From: Oceanisphaera avium
GTDB lineage: Bacteria > Pseudomonadota > Gammaproteobacteria > Enterobacterales > Aeromonadaceae
DNA length: 64,000 nt
Assembly: GCF_002157875.1 (NCBI RefSeq)
Contig: NZ_CP021376.1
Coordinates: forward strand, 186,001-250,000
Direction of reading: 5' to 3'
Shown here: positions 40,252-48,667 of the stretch, in pieces
Layout of the letters: each line of letters begins with the position of its first letter
How positions within the stretch are numbered: position 1 is the first letter of the stretch
Program-made: the position numbers and the translations under genes
The notes under the pieces: generated by a model
The model's database searches: none
Told to the model about the DNA's origin: nothing
The model's input: only the letters and a program-made list of their open reading frames with translations

Positions 40252-40281
40252 AAAAAGCCACTTCTTAGAAGTGGCTTTTTT
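40252..40281. terminator. Terminator of the disrupted tRNA-Pro gene
   Basis: AAAAAGCCACTTC / GAAGTGGCTTTTTT with loop TTA. It lies directly 3' of the tRNA fragment (reverse strand) and may also stop the forward GNAT transcript. Confidence 0.88.
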
Positions 40282-40285
40282 GATT

Positions 40286-40330
40286 TGGTCGGCGTGAGAG
40301 GATTCGAACCTCCGACCCCTAACACCCCAT
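40286..40330 (-). pseudogene. 3' half of tRNA-Pro(GGG): element attachment site (att)
   Basis: On the reverse strand this reads ATGGGGTGTTAGGGGTCGG, T arm GGAGGTTCGAATCCTCT, acceptor CACGCCG and ACCA. It fits the 3' half of a proline tRNA from the GGG anticodon loop to CCA. The 5' half (acceptor CGGCGTG) is not upstream; sequence diverges at the anticodon loop. With an integrase 180 bp away, this is best read as the host-side remnant left by integration; the intact tRNA gene should be at the far end. Confidence 0.82.
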
Positions 40331-40344
40331 AAGGGTTGGGTAGT

Positions 40345-40380
40345 GTCTATCTTAGTCTATTACTGTCTCTCATTGTCTAC
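40345..40380. repeat. 10-bp-phased GTCTAY repeats beside att
   Basis: GTCTAT, GTCTAT, GTCTCT and GTCTAC begin at 40345, 40355, 40365 and 40375, exactly one helical turn apart; another GTCTAC is at 40438. Probably arm-type integrase or excisionase binding sites. Confidence 0.65.
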
Positions 40381-40467
40381 GAGTTTTTTGTAAGCTTTTG
40401 TAATACAATGTTTTATTGTTATCCCTCTTCCATTCCCGTCTACAGATGTTTATTATTAGCCACGTCC

Positions 40468-40489
40468 AATTCACTACCAATTCACTACC
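40468..40489. repeat. Tandem AATTCACTACC repeat before integrase
   Basis: Two abutting copies of AATTCACTACC, 22 bp upstream of the integrase ATG. Likely a regulatory or recombination-protein site. Confidence 0.7.
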
Positions 40490-40511
40490 AGGATCTAGGT
40501 GGTTATAATTT

Positions 40512-41834
40512 ATGGCTAATATCACTGATAAATCATTACGAGCAAAAGCAACTTCCAAAAGCCAGTGGCTACGTGAGTCGATGATCTGGGGCCATGGTTC
40601 TCTTCTTGCAAGAATAACTCCTGCCGGTGAGAGACTCTTCTATTTTGAGTATACCAACTCCAACAAAAAAAGAGTGACACTGCCTATTGGTACATTTGGA
40701 GCTAAAGAAGGCCTGATTAGTTTGGCGGTTGCCAGGCAGAAAGCCATGCAGTTGGCATCGTTACACAAAGAGGGGTACGTCGACCTAAAAGAGCACCTTG
40801 AGCAGGAAGAGCAGCTTCAAGCTATTGCTCGAGAGTCACAACTTGCTAAAGATAGGGCAGAGCGAGCTGCTGTAGAGGCTCAAGTTACGGTACGTGAGCT
40901 ATTCGAGCACTGGGCTCAGGTTGTTTTAGTTAATCGTAAAGATGGTGGCGCAGAAATACGTCGGATGTTTAATAAGGATGTGCTGCCTATCATCGGCGAC
41001 ATATATGTTGCTGACGTGAAAAAGGGCCATATCACCTTAGTAACCGATAAACTTCTTGCTCGGCAAGTAAACAATACTGCTAAGAGAGCTTTGGCATTAA
41101 TGCGGCAAATGTTTAGGTTTGCGGTTGATCGAGATATTATTGAGCACGATCCCACCGCTAGTCTTCGTAAAGCGAGTATTGGCGGCAAGACGGTAGAGCG
41201 AGACCGTATATTAAGTGAAGATGAGATCCAGCTCTTAGCTATGAAGCTACCCAAAGCTAACCTATTACTGACTTCTCAGATTGCAGTCTGGCTTAGCTTA
41301 TCTACTTGCTGCCGGATAGGGGAGTTACTATCAGCGAAGTGGAAGCATCTAGACTTTGATAAGGGTATCTGGACCATCCCTCCGGAGAATAGTAAAAACG
41401 GTAAGCTGCACACCGTTTATTTGTCAGAATTCAGTAAGCAGAAGTTTCTAGAGTTAAAGCGCATCAATGGCGACTTTGTTTACTGCTATCCAAACCGTGC
41501 TGGTGATAACCATATCTGCACTAAGACGGTGACTAGGCAGTTAAGTGATAGACAAAAACAAGGTGAGCAGGAAGCTTATTCCAATCGTAGTAAGCATAAA
41601 GAAGCCTTGGTGCTATCACATGGCGGCAAGTGGACACCGCACGATCTAAGGCGTACAGGTGCGACTCTAATGACCGCTTTAGGGGTATTACCTGAAGTAG
41701 CAGAGCGCTGCCTTAACCATACGGATGACAACAAAGTTAGACGCATTTACCAGCGCTACAGCTACCAAGACGAGATGGCTGATGCCTGGCGTTTGCTGGG
41801 TGAGCATATTAGTAAATTAACTTCTATAAATTAA
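40512..41834 (+). CDS. int: Tyrosine integrase (P4-like, DUF4102 type)
   Basis: A 440-residue recombinase. N-terminal arm-binding DUF4102-like domain (about 20-90: LARITPAGERLFYFEY, KRVTLPIGTFG), core-binding SAM-like domain (about 120-210), catalytic domain with CCRIGELLSAKW (Arg I near 269), HDLRRTGATLM (His/Arg near 376-379), NHTDDNKVRRIYQRYSY with the presumed nucleophile Tyr near 414-419. It sits beside the tRNA-Pro fragment and reads into the element, so it is the element's own integrase. The catalytic Tyr cannot be fixed among the three nearby tyrosines. Confidence 0.93.
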   Translation: MANITDKSLRAKATSKSQWLRESMIWGHGSLLARITPAGERLFYFEYTNSNKKRVTLPIGTFGAKEGLISLAVARQKAMQLASLHKEGYVDLKEHLEQEEQLQAIARESQLAKDRAERAAVEAQVTVRELFEHWAQVVLVNRKDGGAEIRRMFNKDVLPIIGDIYVADVKKGHITLVTDKLLARQVNNTAKRALALMRQMFRFAVDRDIIEHDPTASLRKASIGGKTVERDRILSEDEIQLLAMKLPKANLLLTSQIAVWLSLSTCCRIGELLSAKWKHLDFDKGIWTIPPENSKNGKLHTVYLSEFSKQKFLELKRINGDFVYCYPNRAGDNHICTKTVTRQLSDRQKQGEQEAYSNRSKHKEALVLSHGGKWTPHDLRRTGATLMTALGVLPEVAERCLNHTDDNKVRRIYQRYSYQDEMADAWRLLGEHISKLTSIN

Positions 41835-42193
41835 ATTTAAGTAGCGAGAGATATTGTAATAAATAGTTTTTTTTTGACAATGACTTAGTAGTTGATTAAG
41901 TAGTGTGGCTATCAAGTGCCTAGGTTTCAGAAACCAAGGGTGGTTTATAGTTGCAGTGGTGGTTATGAATAAACAAAATAACTTATGTGAGTTTTTAATT
42001 AGACTAACATGGTAATCTGGACGCGAGGCGTTTTTATAAAAACATGATGGTTGCTTGGTTTTTACTTTATAAGGTAGCGTTTTAATTAATAATAAAAAAA
42101 TCTGATGCGAGGTTGTAATCTTAATGTCTGGTTTTTGTAAGGTGGATAGATGCAAGGTAATTGCCATCTCGCATCTGTCTTTATCCATTCATT
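41835..42193. other. AT-rich non-coding spacer after integrase
   Basis: About 360 bp of AT-rich sequence with a T9 tract and TTGACA near 41873-41882 but no convincing -10. No supported ORF, RNA or repeat. Composition differs from the core genome to the left. Confidence 0.5.
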
Positions 42194-43111
42194 TTATTTT
42201 TTATTGAAAAATTTATTGTACTCACTCCTTATTGCCCACTCTAACACCTTCTTCATTGTCACCTCTTTTTTGTCCATAAGCTCACCCAGCATATGTTTAG
42301 ACTCTTTGCTAATATATGTATTAATTAGCTTGTTATTTTTGTTATCCATTCTAAGTTTTTTTTGTCGCCAGGCACCTTTCATTTTTAGTAGAAATAGTTC
42401 TTTTTTACTATCTTCTACATCCCACAGGGCAATAAAAGAAAATACAGAGTGAAATTTAAGATAGTTATTTAAAGGTCGAATGAAATCTAAAGATAAGTCG
42501 TTGTCAGCAATATAGTTCCATGACCACTCTACACATACAGTGTCGTCTTCATTAATGAAATTTAGCTTTTTTAAAAAACAAGCACCATTAGTTATTAATT
42601 CTTTTATGCTTTCTATTATCTGTCGCTTTTCACTCAGTTGGTAATTGCAAAAGTCCATGAAGTACACGATGAAATTAAATGCTTCCTCATGAGTAGTTGG
42701 GTTATCCGTTATATTTAGAAAACTGTACTGATCATTAACGCCAATTATATCAATCATATTATTATTGTTGGCTTTAAGTTTAGAGTATCTTCTAATGAAG
42801 GCCCATGCAATGAAGCAGTTTTTATCGCTCCCATTAAGCCATTCAATGGCGCTATCATTTAAGAAGTTTTTCTTTATATCGGAACGCATTGTTGTTACTA
42901 AACCATCAGCCTCCTTGCTAGTTTTGCATCTTTTTATTAGTGCGCTGTTGATTGCTTTGCAATGAGTATTAACCCCATGTGAATGTTCATAGTTAATCTC
43001 AAATCCCTTTTCTTGTAAGTAGTTAATGTACAACCTGCAAAGCCTAACGCTATCAGTGATAACAGGATTATTAAGAACTATACCATCTACATTAAGCTCT
43101 GGTCTTGCCAT
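42194..43111 (-). CDS. Unknown element protein with ribbon-helix-helix-like C-terminus
   Basis: A 305-residue protein from an AT-rich gene, SD AGAGG 6 bp before the ATG. No family recognised. Mostly helical, Lys/Asn-rich, with WSWNYIADNDLSLDF in the middle. The last 45 residues (NKLINTYISKESKHMLGEL then KKEVTMKKVLEWAIRSEY) look like a ribbon-helix-helix DNA-binding unit: a short strand followed by two helices. Position beside the integrase and opposite orientation suggest an element regulator or recombination accessory; this is inference. Confidence 0.65.
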   Translation of the reverse strand: MARPELNVDGIVLNNPVITDSVRLCRLYINYLQEKGFEINYEHSHGVNTHCKAINSALIKRCKTSKEADGLVTTMRSDIKKNFLNDSAIEWLNGSDKNCFIAWAFIRRYSKLKANNNNMIDIIGVNDQYSFLNITDNPTTHEEAFNFIVYFMDFCNYQLSEKRQIIESIKELITNGACFLKKLNFINEDDTVCVEWSWNYIADNDLSLDFIRPLNNYLKFHSVFSFIALWDVEDSKKELFLLKMKGAWRQKKLRMDNKNNKLINTYISKESKHMLGELMDKKEVTMKKVLEWAIRSEYNKFFNKK

Positions 43112-43602
43112 GCCAACCTCTGTGCACTACGTAACAGTACGGTAACTATACCATAGTAAAATTAGATAAAACCTTCTTCATCTCATATTTATACACAAGT
43201 GTTCATGTTATGTTCCTAAAGTTGCTTTGAACTTATGGGGCTACGTGAACCTGGTTTTTTCATAATAAAATAGCAAGGAATGGACTTTGTATCTTTTCCT
43301 ATAACCATAGCTAGCCACCATGCTCACCTTCTCGACTCATTAATGCCTAAAGTCATGCAGTACTCACTATCTACTTCTACTAGTAACTTTACTGGTCTAA
43401 CTCCAGAGTGAAATACCCATCTTAAATTCACTGCAAACCAGATGCAGCCTGCCTTTCTCTATCTCTCTCCCTGTCTGTTTAATTAATATATAGAGCTATC
43501 TATAAGCAGTAGTATCAGTAAGTCATCAATCAAAACAATAATAGATATTATTTATTACCAAGAGATACCTCTTATGAGAGCAACCACATAAGAGACCGAG
43601 TA
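43112..43602. other. Non-coding region upstream of replication-type gene
   Basis: About 490 bp between divergent element genes. It should contain both promoters and, if the next gene is a replication initiator, possibly its origin. I see a polypyrimidine stretch CTTTCTCTATCTCTCTCCCT (about 43454-43473) and AT-rich flanks, but no iterons I can support. Confidence 0.45.
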
Positions 43603-44253
43603 ATGACTACATATAGTAAACGTAAATGTGTTAGTAAGAGGCGGTATAAGAAGAGCTACAAGAACAAGATAAAAGTAACTTTGGATAGAGCCTTAAGCGA
43701 GCATCCTAGAACCTTTTCTATAAGGTTCGATTTGAGGTTTCCCAAACCGGTCACAGATGAAGATAGTAAGAAAGTAATTTGGTATCAAATTAATAATGAT
43801 AGAGGTGTCATTTCTAGATTCTTTGATTCTTTTAAAGAGATGGTGAAAGCTGATATGAATAAAAGAATTAAGTCGGGGGTGAGGGTTCATAAAACTTCTG
43901 TTAGATATGTGTGGGCAAGAGAAAAAGATACTTCAGTTAATGTTCATTATCATGTTCATGTTTTTGTGAATAAAGATACTTACTTTAAGTTTGTAAGCTC
44001 TAAAGAAAACAAACCTGTATTGCGTTCTCTTGCTATAAGAGCATGGGCAAGTGCTTTGGGTATAGAGCCTGACATTGCTGTTCCTTTAGTTTACGTTCCT
44101 GATAATTCAACGTGCTCCCTAAATAAAAATGAGCTAGCCCATATCTTTGAAGAGCAATACAACACGCTTCTTAACAGGATTTACTATCTAGCTAAAGAAG
44201 AGACTAAGTACACCGAAGACGGTGGGCGTTCTTTTGGCTGTAGCTCGAAGTAA
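43603..44253 (+). CDS. Gp2/YagK-YfjJ family replication-type protein
   Basis: A 216-residue basic protein (SKRRYKKSYKNKIKVTLD at the N-terminus). The central NVHYHVHVFVNKDTYF has the His-hydrophobic-His pattern of HUH replication initiators, with candidate Tyr in LLNRIYYLAKEETKY near 195. The overall pattern resembles the inovirus Gp2 / YagK-YfjJ C-terminal family of P4-like elements. It may nick or initiate replication of the excised element. The gene is AT-rich and lies just before alpA. The family call comes from pattern recognition only. Confidence 0.62.
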   Translation: MTTYSKRKCVSKRRYKKSYKNKIKVTLDRALSEHPRTFSIRFDLRFPKPVTDEDSKKVIWYQINNDRGVISRFFDSFKEMVKADMNKRIKSGVRVHKTSVRYVWAREKDTSVNVHYHVHVFVNKDTYFKFVSSKENKPVLRSLAIRAWASALGIEPDIAVPLVYVPDNSTCSLNKNELAHIFEEQYNTLLNRIYYLAKEETKYTEDGGRSFGCSSK

Positions 44254-44292
44254 ACATTTTCAAGTGAAACTTATTGATTAAGGCATGAGCAG

Positions 44293-44481
44293 ATGAGACT
44301 AATTAAAATTAAAGAAGTAATGGACTGTACTGGTTTGGCTCGCTCTACTATTTACAAATACATTGCAAGTGAGACGTTTCCTAAGCCGGTATGTTTAGGT
44401 TCTCGTGCTGTGGCTTGGGTAGAAGATGAGATACACGACTGGATACTTGAGAAAATAGAATCTCGTGATAATGTACATTAA
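44293..44481 (+). CDS. alpA: AlpA family transcriptional regulator
   Basis: A 62-residue MerR-like helix-turn-helix protein: LIKIKEVMDCTGLARSTIYK then FPKPVCLGSRAVAWVEDEI. AlpA proteins of P4-like elements activate integrase or act as excision factors. It lies just downstream of the Gp2-like gene. Confidence 0.88.
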   Translation: MRLIKIKEVMDCTGLARSTIYKYIASETFPKPVCLGSRAVAWVEDEIHDWILEKIESRDNVH

Positions 44482-44632
44482 GCCTATTAAGAAAGTTAGT
44501 TAAAGCCGTCGTTAAAACAACGCTCACTTCAATAAATTTCAGATATATATCATCTCTTGATACAGGCTGAGCATGGTTATTGCCAGCCTTCACTTCCCTC
44601 TGTCTAATACAGATGTATCAGGAGTAATTGCT

Positions 44633-45586
44633 GTGTCTCACTTAATTGAATCTATGGCTTATATGGGGCAAACGCCTTGGCATGGCCTAGGAAACCAACT
44701 AACGAGTAAACAACCATTATCAGTCTGGCTTAAAGAAGCAGGCGGGGACTGGTCTATTAAACAAGGTGATGTGATGATTAATATCACTGAAGAAGGTTAG
44801 TATTTACGCAACCATGATAGCGCTCAAGCGTTGTGTCGCTCACATACCTTAGCGCCGCTCTCGGTTGTGTCTAATCGGTACAAAGTAGTGTAGCCAAAAG
44901 AGATGCTGCACTTTTACAAAGACTTGGTAGAAGTAGGAGACTTCGAATTAGAAGCGGCAGGCGTATTGAAAGGAGGTAAGAAGCTCTGGGCGCTCGCTAA
45001 GACAGGCCAGAGCATGATGCTGAAGGGAAATGATAATGTGTAAGGGTATCTACTGCTAGCAACCAGCTGTGACTGTACCCTATGTACAACGGCTCAGTTC
45101 ACCTCTGTACGAGTGGTGTGTAACAACACACTAAGAATTGCTGTCAATAATAAAACAGGAGCTATCAAAGTGCCACACTCTACTGTGTTTGACCCTAAGC
45201 AAGTAAAAGAGGCATTGGGGTTAAGCTTGTCTAGTTGGGACGACTTCATACATGACATCAAAGAACTTTCTAAGCGGCCTGTAAGCCCCGAAGAGGCCCA
45301 TCGCTTCTTTGCTGAGGTGTTGGACGACCCTTGCATGAAACAGACTGATCTCACGCCCTCTAAGCCGATGAGACAGTTGCTGCAGTTGTATCACGGCGCA
45401 GGCTTAGGCTCAGAACTCGCATCCAGTAAAAATACCGCCTGGGGACTCGTAAATTCAATGACTGAGTTCGTGGACCATCACCGCCGAGCTCGCAACCAAG
45501 ACTATCGTCTTGATTCTGCCTGGTTTGGCAACGGAGCCCACCTTAAGCAGAAAGCCTTTAGTCAGGCTCTTACCTTACTTAACTAA
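44633..45586 (+). pseudogene. DUF932 (phage/plasmid-like) protein, broken by three in-frame stops
   Basis: One continuous frame of 318 codons, the normal DUF932 length, interrupted by TAG at 44798, TAG at 44891 and TAA at 45041. The frame is otherwise intact: MAYMGQTPWHGLGNQL, HTLAPLSVVSNRYKVV-stop-PKEM, FTSVRVVCNNTLRIAVN and LTPSKPMRQLLQLYHG all match the family pattern. SD AGGAG precedes a GTG start at 44633. No indels, so decay is by substitution; the second stop is probably a CAG to TAG change. DUF932 genes usually travel with the exonuclease gene found next. Confidence 0.88.
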
Positions 45587-45610
45587 CCCTTACCAACAAA
45601 CATATCAAAG

Positions 45611-45642
45611 AGCCCTGCTGGTTTACGCCAGCAGGGCTTTTA
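45611..45642 (+). terminator. Terminator after DUF932 pseudogene
   Basis: AGCCCTGCTGG / CCAGCAGGGCT stem, 6-nt loop, followed by TTTTA. Confidence 0.9.
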
Positions 45643-45661
45643 TGCGTCTAGGAGATTCATC

Positions 45662-46624
45662 ATGAAAATACGTTACGGTAATGCCTTTCGTCTCGCTGAT
45701 ACGAAAGCTCTCACACATGAACAATGGCTGAAGATACGCCAATCCGGTATCGCATCTTCTGATGCCGCCGTTGCATTGGGATTATCTCGTTATAAAAGTC
45801 CGCTATCGCTGTGGCTAGAGAAGACAGAGCGTCATCCTGCCGCTGACCTGTCCGATAACGAGGCAGTATTCTGGGGCTCAACTCTAGAACCGGTGCTGGC
45901 TTATGTATACGCAAAGCGCACAGGACTAAAGGTACGCAGAGTTAATGCGGTGCTTCAACACTCCGAACATCCTTTTATGCTGGCTAACTTGGATCGCGAG
46001 GTATTAGGTCATGCAGATGGGATAGGTACCCTAGAAATAAAGACGGCAGGTTATCACTCAGCTCAACATTGGGAAGAAGGCATTCCCCTAGCTTATCAAT
46101 GCCAAGTGCTACACCAGTTAGCCGTAACAGGTCACGCCTGGGCTGATGTAGCCGTTCTAATTGCTGGCCAAGACTTTCGTATTTATCGTGTAACACGAGA
46201 CGAAGATAAGATTGCCGATCTTATTGCTCGTGAGCGCGCATTCTGGCAACACGTGACTAATGACACACAACCAGAGCCTGATGGCTCCGAAGACGCTGCA
46301 AAGGCCTTACAGGCGCTTTATCCCACCGATGATAGCCAAACCCTAGATTTATCTGACTCATCTGAAATGAATACTCTGTTTGATCATTTTCTTAACGCTC
46401 GCCAACAGAAAGAAGAGGCTGAAGCCCGTGAGTCTCAACTCAAGCAACAGCTGCAAGCTTCTCTTGGCCCAGCTAGCACCGCTGTTTTTCAAGAAGGGAA
46501 AGTCAGCTGGAAGAAAACAAAAGATCGAGTCATGCCTGATGTAGAAAAACTTACGACTCAGCATCCTGAGTGGCTACAGCAATGCAGTAAAACCATTCCT
46601 GGTAGTCGTCGCTTTATGGTGTAA
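45662..46624 (+). CDS. YqaJ-family viral recombinase / lambda-type exonuclease
   Basis: A 320-residue nuclease of the PD-(D/E)XK YqaJ family. IASSDAAVALGLSRYKSPLSL (first 20 residues cited in part), the Glu of STLEPVLAYVYA, catalytic DREVLGHADG and GTLEIKTAGYH (about 118-128). A coiled-coil Gln/Glu-rich C-terminal segment follows. Such exonucleases pair with single-strand annealing proteins in element recombination; no RecT/Bet-like partner is visible here. SD TAGGAG before the ATG. Confidence 0.87.
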   Translation: MKIRYGNAFRLADTKALTHEQWLKIRQSGIASSDAAVALGLSRYKSPLSLWLEKTERHPAADLSDNEAVFWGSTLEPVLAYVYAKRTGLKVRRVNAVLQHSEHPFMLANLDREVLGHADGIGTLEIKTAGYHSAQHWEEGIPLAYQCQVLHQLAVTGHAWADVAVLIAGQDFRIYRVTRDEDKIADLIARERAFWQHVTNDTQPEPDGSEDAAKALQALYPTDDSQTLDLSDSSEMNTLFDHFLNARQQKEEAEARESQLKQQLQASLGPASTAVFQEGKVSWKKTKDRVMPDVEKLTTQHPEWLQQCSKTIPGSRRFMV

Positions 46625-46641
46625 ACCCAAAGGAGTTCATC

Positions 46642-47538
46642 ATGATCAAAGGCCTCGCTATTACTCCGCCCATTATTGGCCGGATCAGTATCGGTAAAAT
46701 GATCAGTAAAAATGATAAGTGGCTACCGGAGAAAGATGACAGCTTCACCCTCACCACTCAGATCCAAAATCGTAATGGTTGGATGCTGCACCCTTTGCAC
46801 CAACAGTATTCTGAAAGCGCTGCCAATGGGAAGATCCGTGCTATTCCGGCCCAGGTTATGTTTAACGACAGTGATTTAAACTTGCGTGCGGAATACAGCG
46901 CCTTCGACCGCAGCACTGGCCGTCCACTTTGTGTTGGTAATGGAGAAATAGCTAAGCGCGTCTGCGAACAGGGAATAGAGGAGGTGGCTTGCCCGAGTCC
47001 AGAACGTTGCCGCTTTGCTTACGAGCAAGGCTGCAAACTCTACGGCCGACTAAACGTGCAAATTGAAGGTCAGAACGATGAGTTAGGAAGTTTTATCTTT
47101 CGAACCACTGGCTACAACTCAGTACGGACCCTTTACGCCAGACTGCGTTATTTCGAAGCTGTGAGTGCCGGTGCTACTCGACACCTGCCATTGTTACTTA
47201 AGCTAAGGGCCAAAAGTACCACACAGTCTTATCGAACCCCTGTGTACTACGTTGATCTGACCCTGCGGGACGAAGAGACACTGATCAGTGCAGTACGCAA
47301 CGCTCAACTCGAGGCTGAAAATTACCGTCAAGCTGGCGTTGATAGTGAAAGCTTAGAAAAGACTGCACGACTGTTACTGCAAAATGGACAGTTTGAAGAC
47401 AGCGCCGAAGAAGTGCCGTTGCTACTGGAAGAGTTCTATCCCGCGACAGACAGTAACGAAGAAGACACGGCTACCTTTCCACCCCCATACGTACCGCCAG
47501 CTTTAGTGACAAGCTTGGGCAATCACATTAAACACTAA
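46642..47538 (+). CDS. Gp3-like / recombination-directionality-factor-like protein
   Basis: A 298-residue protein starting MIKGLAITPPIIGRISIGKM. The GRISIG N-terminus and a four-Cys segment (CPSPERCRFAYEQGCKLYG near 112-130) match the Gp3-like family variously called recombination directionality factor or hydrolase/metal-binding protein in integrative elements. The C-terminal third is acidic with a Pro-rich end. Strong SD AAAGGAG. It is co-directional with the YqaJ gene 17 bp upstream. A role in recombination is inferred from family and neighbours. Confidence 0.65.
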   Translation: MIKGLAITPPIIGRISIGKMISKNDKWLPEKDDSFTLTTQIQNRNGWMLHPLHQQYSESAANGKIRAIPAQVMFNDSDLNLRAEYSAFDRSTGRPLCVGNGEIAKRVCEQGIEEVACPSPERCRFAYEQGCKLYGRLNVQIEGQNDELGSFIFRTTGYNSVRTLYARLRYFEAVSAGATRHLPLLLKLRAKSTTQSYRTPVYYVDLTLRDEETLISAVRNAQLEAENYRQAGVDSESLEKTARLLLQNGQFEDSAEEVPLLLEEFYPATDSNEEDTATFPPPYVPPALVTSLGNHIKH

Positions 47539-47541
47539 TTC

Positions 47542-47565
47542 AAAGGCCTCTAGCAGGCCTTTTTG
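47542..47565 (+). terminator. Short terminator after Gp3-like gene
   Basis: AAAGGCCT / AGGCCTTT hairpin with a 5-nt loop and a T tract. Confidence 0.8.
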
Positions 47566-47592
47566 CTATCTGCCATTTAAGGATTGTTAAAT

Positions 47593-48117
47593 ATGAATAC
47601 AGGCACCCATCTTATTTCGTACCGATTTGGTTATAGCCATCACGGGCTTTACGTAGGAGATAACCAAGTGATCCACTATGCAGGCTCTTTGTCAGGTGAA
47701 GAAACCGGCAGAATAGAGCTAAGCACACTAGAAGATTTTACCCAAGGCAATGGCTTTCATATCAAACACCATCCAGTTCGTTATTACGATGATCATGAAA
47801 GCGTAGACAGAGCTTATGCCAGGCTGGGGGAAGAGAATTATCACGTATTACTAAATAACTGCGAACACTTTGTTATTTGGTGTATTCAGGGCTTTTCCTA
47901 CAGCCATCAAGTCACCCGAGCCATCAATTCGGGTATGTCACTTCAGAGGCTGATTGCTGGCGCGCCAACTACCGCTCAAAAATTACCATCACCATTTCTA
48001 ATAGGTCAGCAATTACCTCTATCCAGTCATATGTTGCAAGGCACATCAGTCACGATTGTCGACACACTAATTAATTACGGAATCAACCAGCTATTCCGCT
48101 GGCTAAAGCATAGATAG
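47593..48117 (+). CDS. LRAT/NlpC-P60-related thiol acyltransferase-like protein
   Basis: A 174-residue protein with the lecithin retinol acyltransferase (LRAT) fold signature: catalytic His in YSHHGLYVGD (about 16-17), a second His in QVIHYAG, and NCEHF with nucleophile Cys90. The C-terminal 75 residues are less conserved and end in a weakly amphipathic stretch. Family enzymes use the Cys as acyltransferase, hydrolase or peptidase. ATG 47593 chosen, SD AAGGA 9 bp upstream. It lies between the recombination genes and radC; its role there is unknown. Confidence 0.8.
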   Translation: MNTGTHLISYRFGYSHHGLYVGDNQVIHYAGSLSGEETGRIELSTLEDFTQGNGFHIKHHPVRYYDDHESVDRAYARLGEENYHVLLNNCEHFVIWCIQGFSYSHQVTRAINSGMSLQRLIAGAPTTAQKLPSPFLIGQQLPLSSHMLQGTSVTIVDTLINYGINQLFRWLKHR

Positions 48118-48167
48118 ATAGTGGCTGGCACTCGCTCTATACAACTTAATTTAATAGGAGATCTAAT

Positions 48168-48665
48168 ATGCGCTACCACAAACTAAAATCAGGTGAGCTA
48201 CCTGGTACCTATGTCGTGCAAGAAGCAGTGACTGAAGCAGATATCTTACTAATGGCACAACAGCTATCCAGAAAACGTTTAGCCAAGGGCCGTAAAATTG
48301 AGCGTCCCGAGATCGTATTTGAATATTTACAAACGTTACTACAAAGCTACGAGTATGAAGTTTTCGCTGCGATATTTCTTGATAACCAACATCGAATCCT
48401 AGGTTTTGAGGAGTTGTTTAAAGGCACCATAGATGCGGCTAGCGTCTACCCACGTGAAGTAGTAAAAAGAGCACTACAACTGAATGCTGCTGCTCTGATC
48501 TTCGTGCATAATCATCCATCTGGCGATCCTGAACCCAGCAGAGCCGATATCGCTATCACTCTGCGTCTACGCGATGCGCTCAACACGGTCGATATCCGTA
48601 CCTTGGATCATGTGGTCCTAGGGTTAGAAGGCTGTGTGTCACTGGCCGGAAGAGGGGAGATATAA
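48168..48665 (+). CDS. radC: RadC-like JAB domain protein
   Basis: A 165-residue RadC/DUF2466 protein carrying the JAMM metal motif HNHPSGDPEPSRAD (about 119-132) after a helical start. The reading EVVKRALQLNAAALIFVHNH is typical. Common on genomic islands of gammaproteobacteria; function unproven. It lacks the helix-hairpin-helix domain of chromosomal RadC (about 220 residues), so it is the short island form. SD AGGAG before the ATG. Confidence 0.92.
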   Translation: MRYHKLKSGELPGTYVVQEAVTEADILLMAQQLSRKRLAKGRKIERPEIVFEYLQTLLQSYEYEVFAAIFLDNQHRILGFEELFKGTIDAASVYPREVVKRALQLNAAALIFVHNHPSGDPEPSRADIAITLRLRDALNTVDIRTLDHVVLGLEGCVSLAGRGEI

Positions 48666-48667
48666 AA

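Noticed and set aside
40286..40360. Complete tRNA gene beside the integrase
   Set aside because: Only the 3' half can be folded; the 5' acceptor strand CGGCGTG and D arm are missing upstream on the reverse strand.
45113..45586. A separate 157-residue gene
   Set aside because: It is in the same frame as the upstream DUF932 fragment and continues the family sequence; it is the C-terminal part of the stop-interrupted pseudogene.
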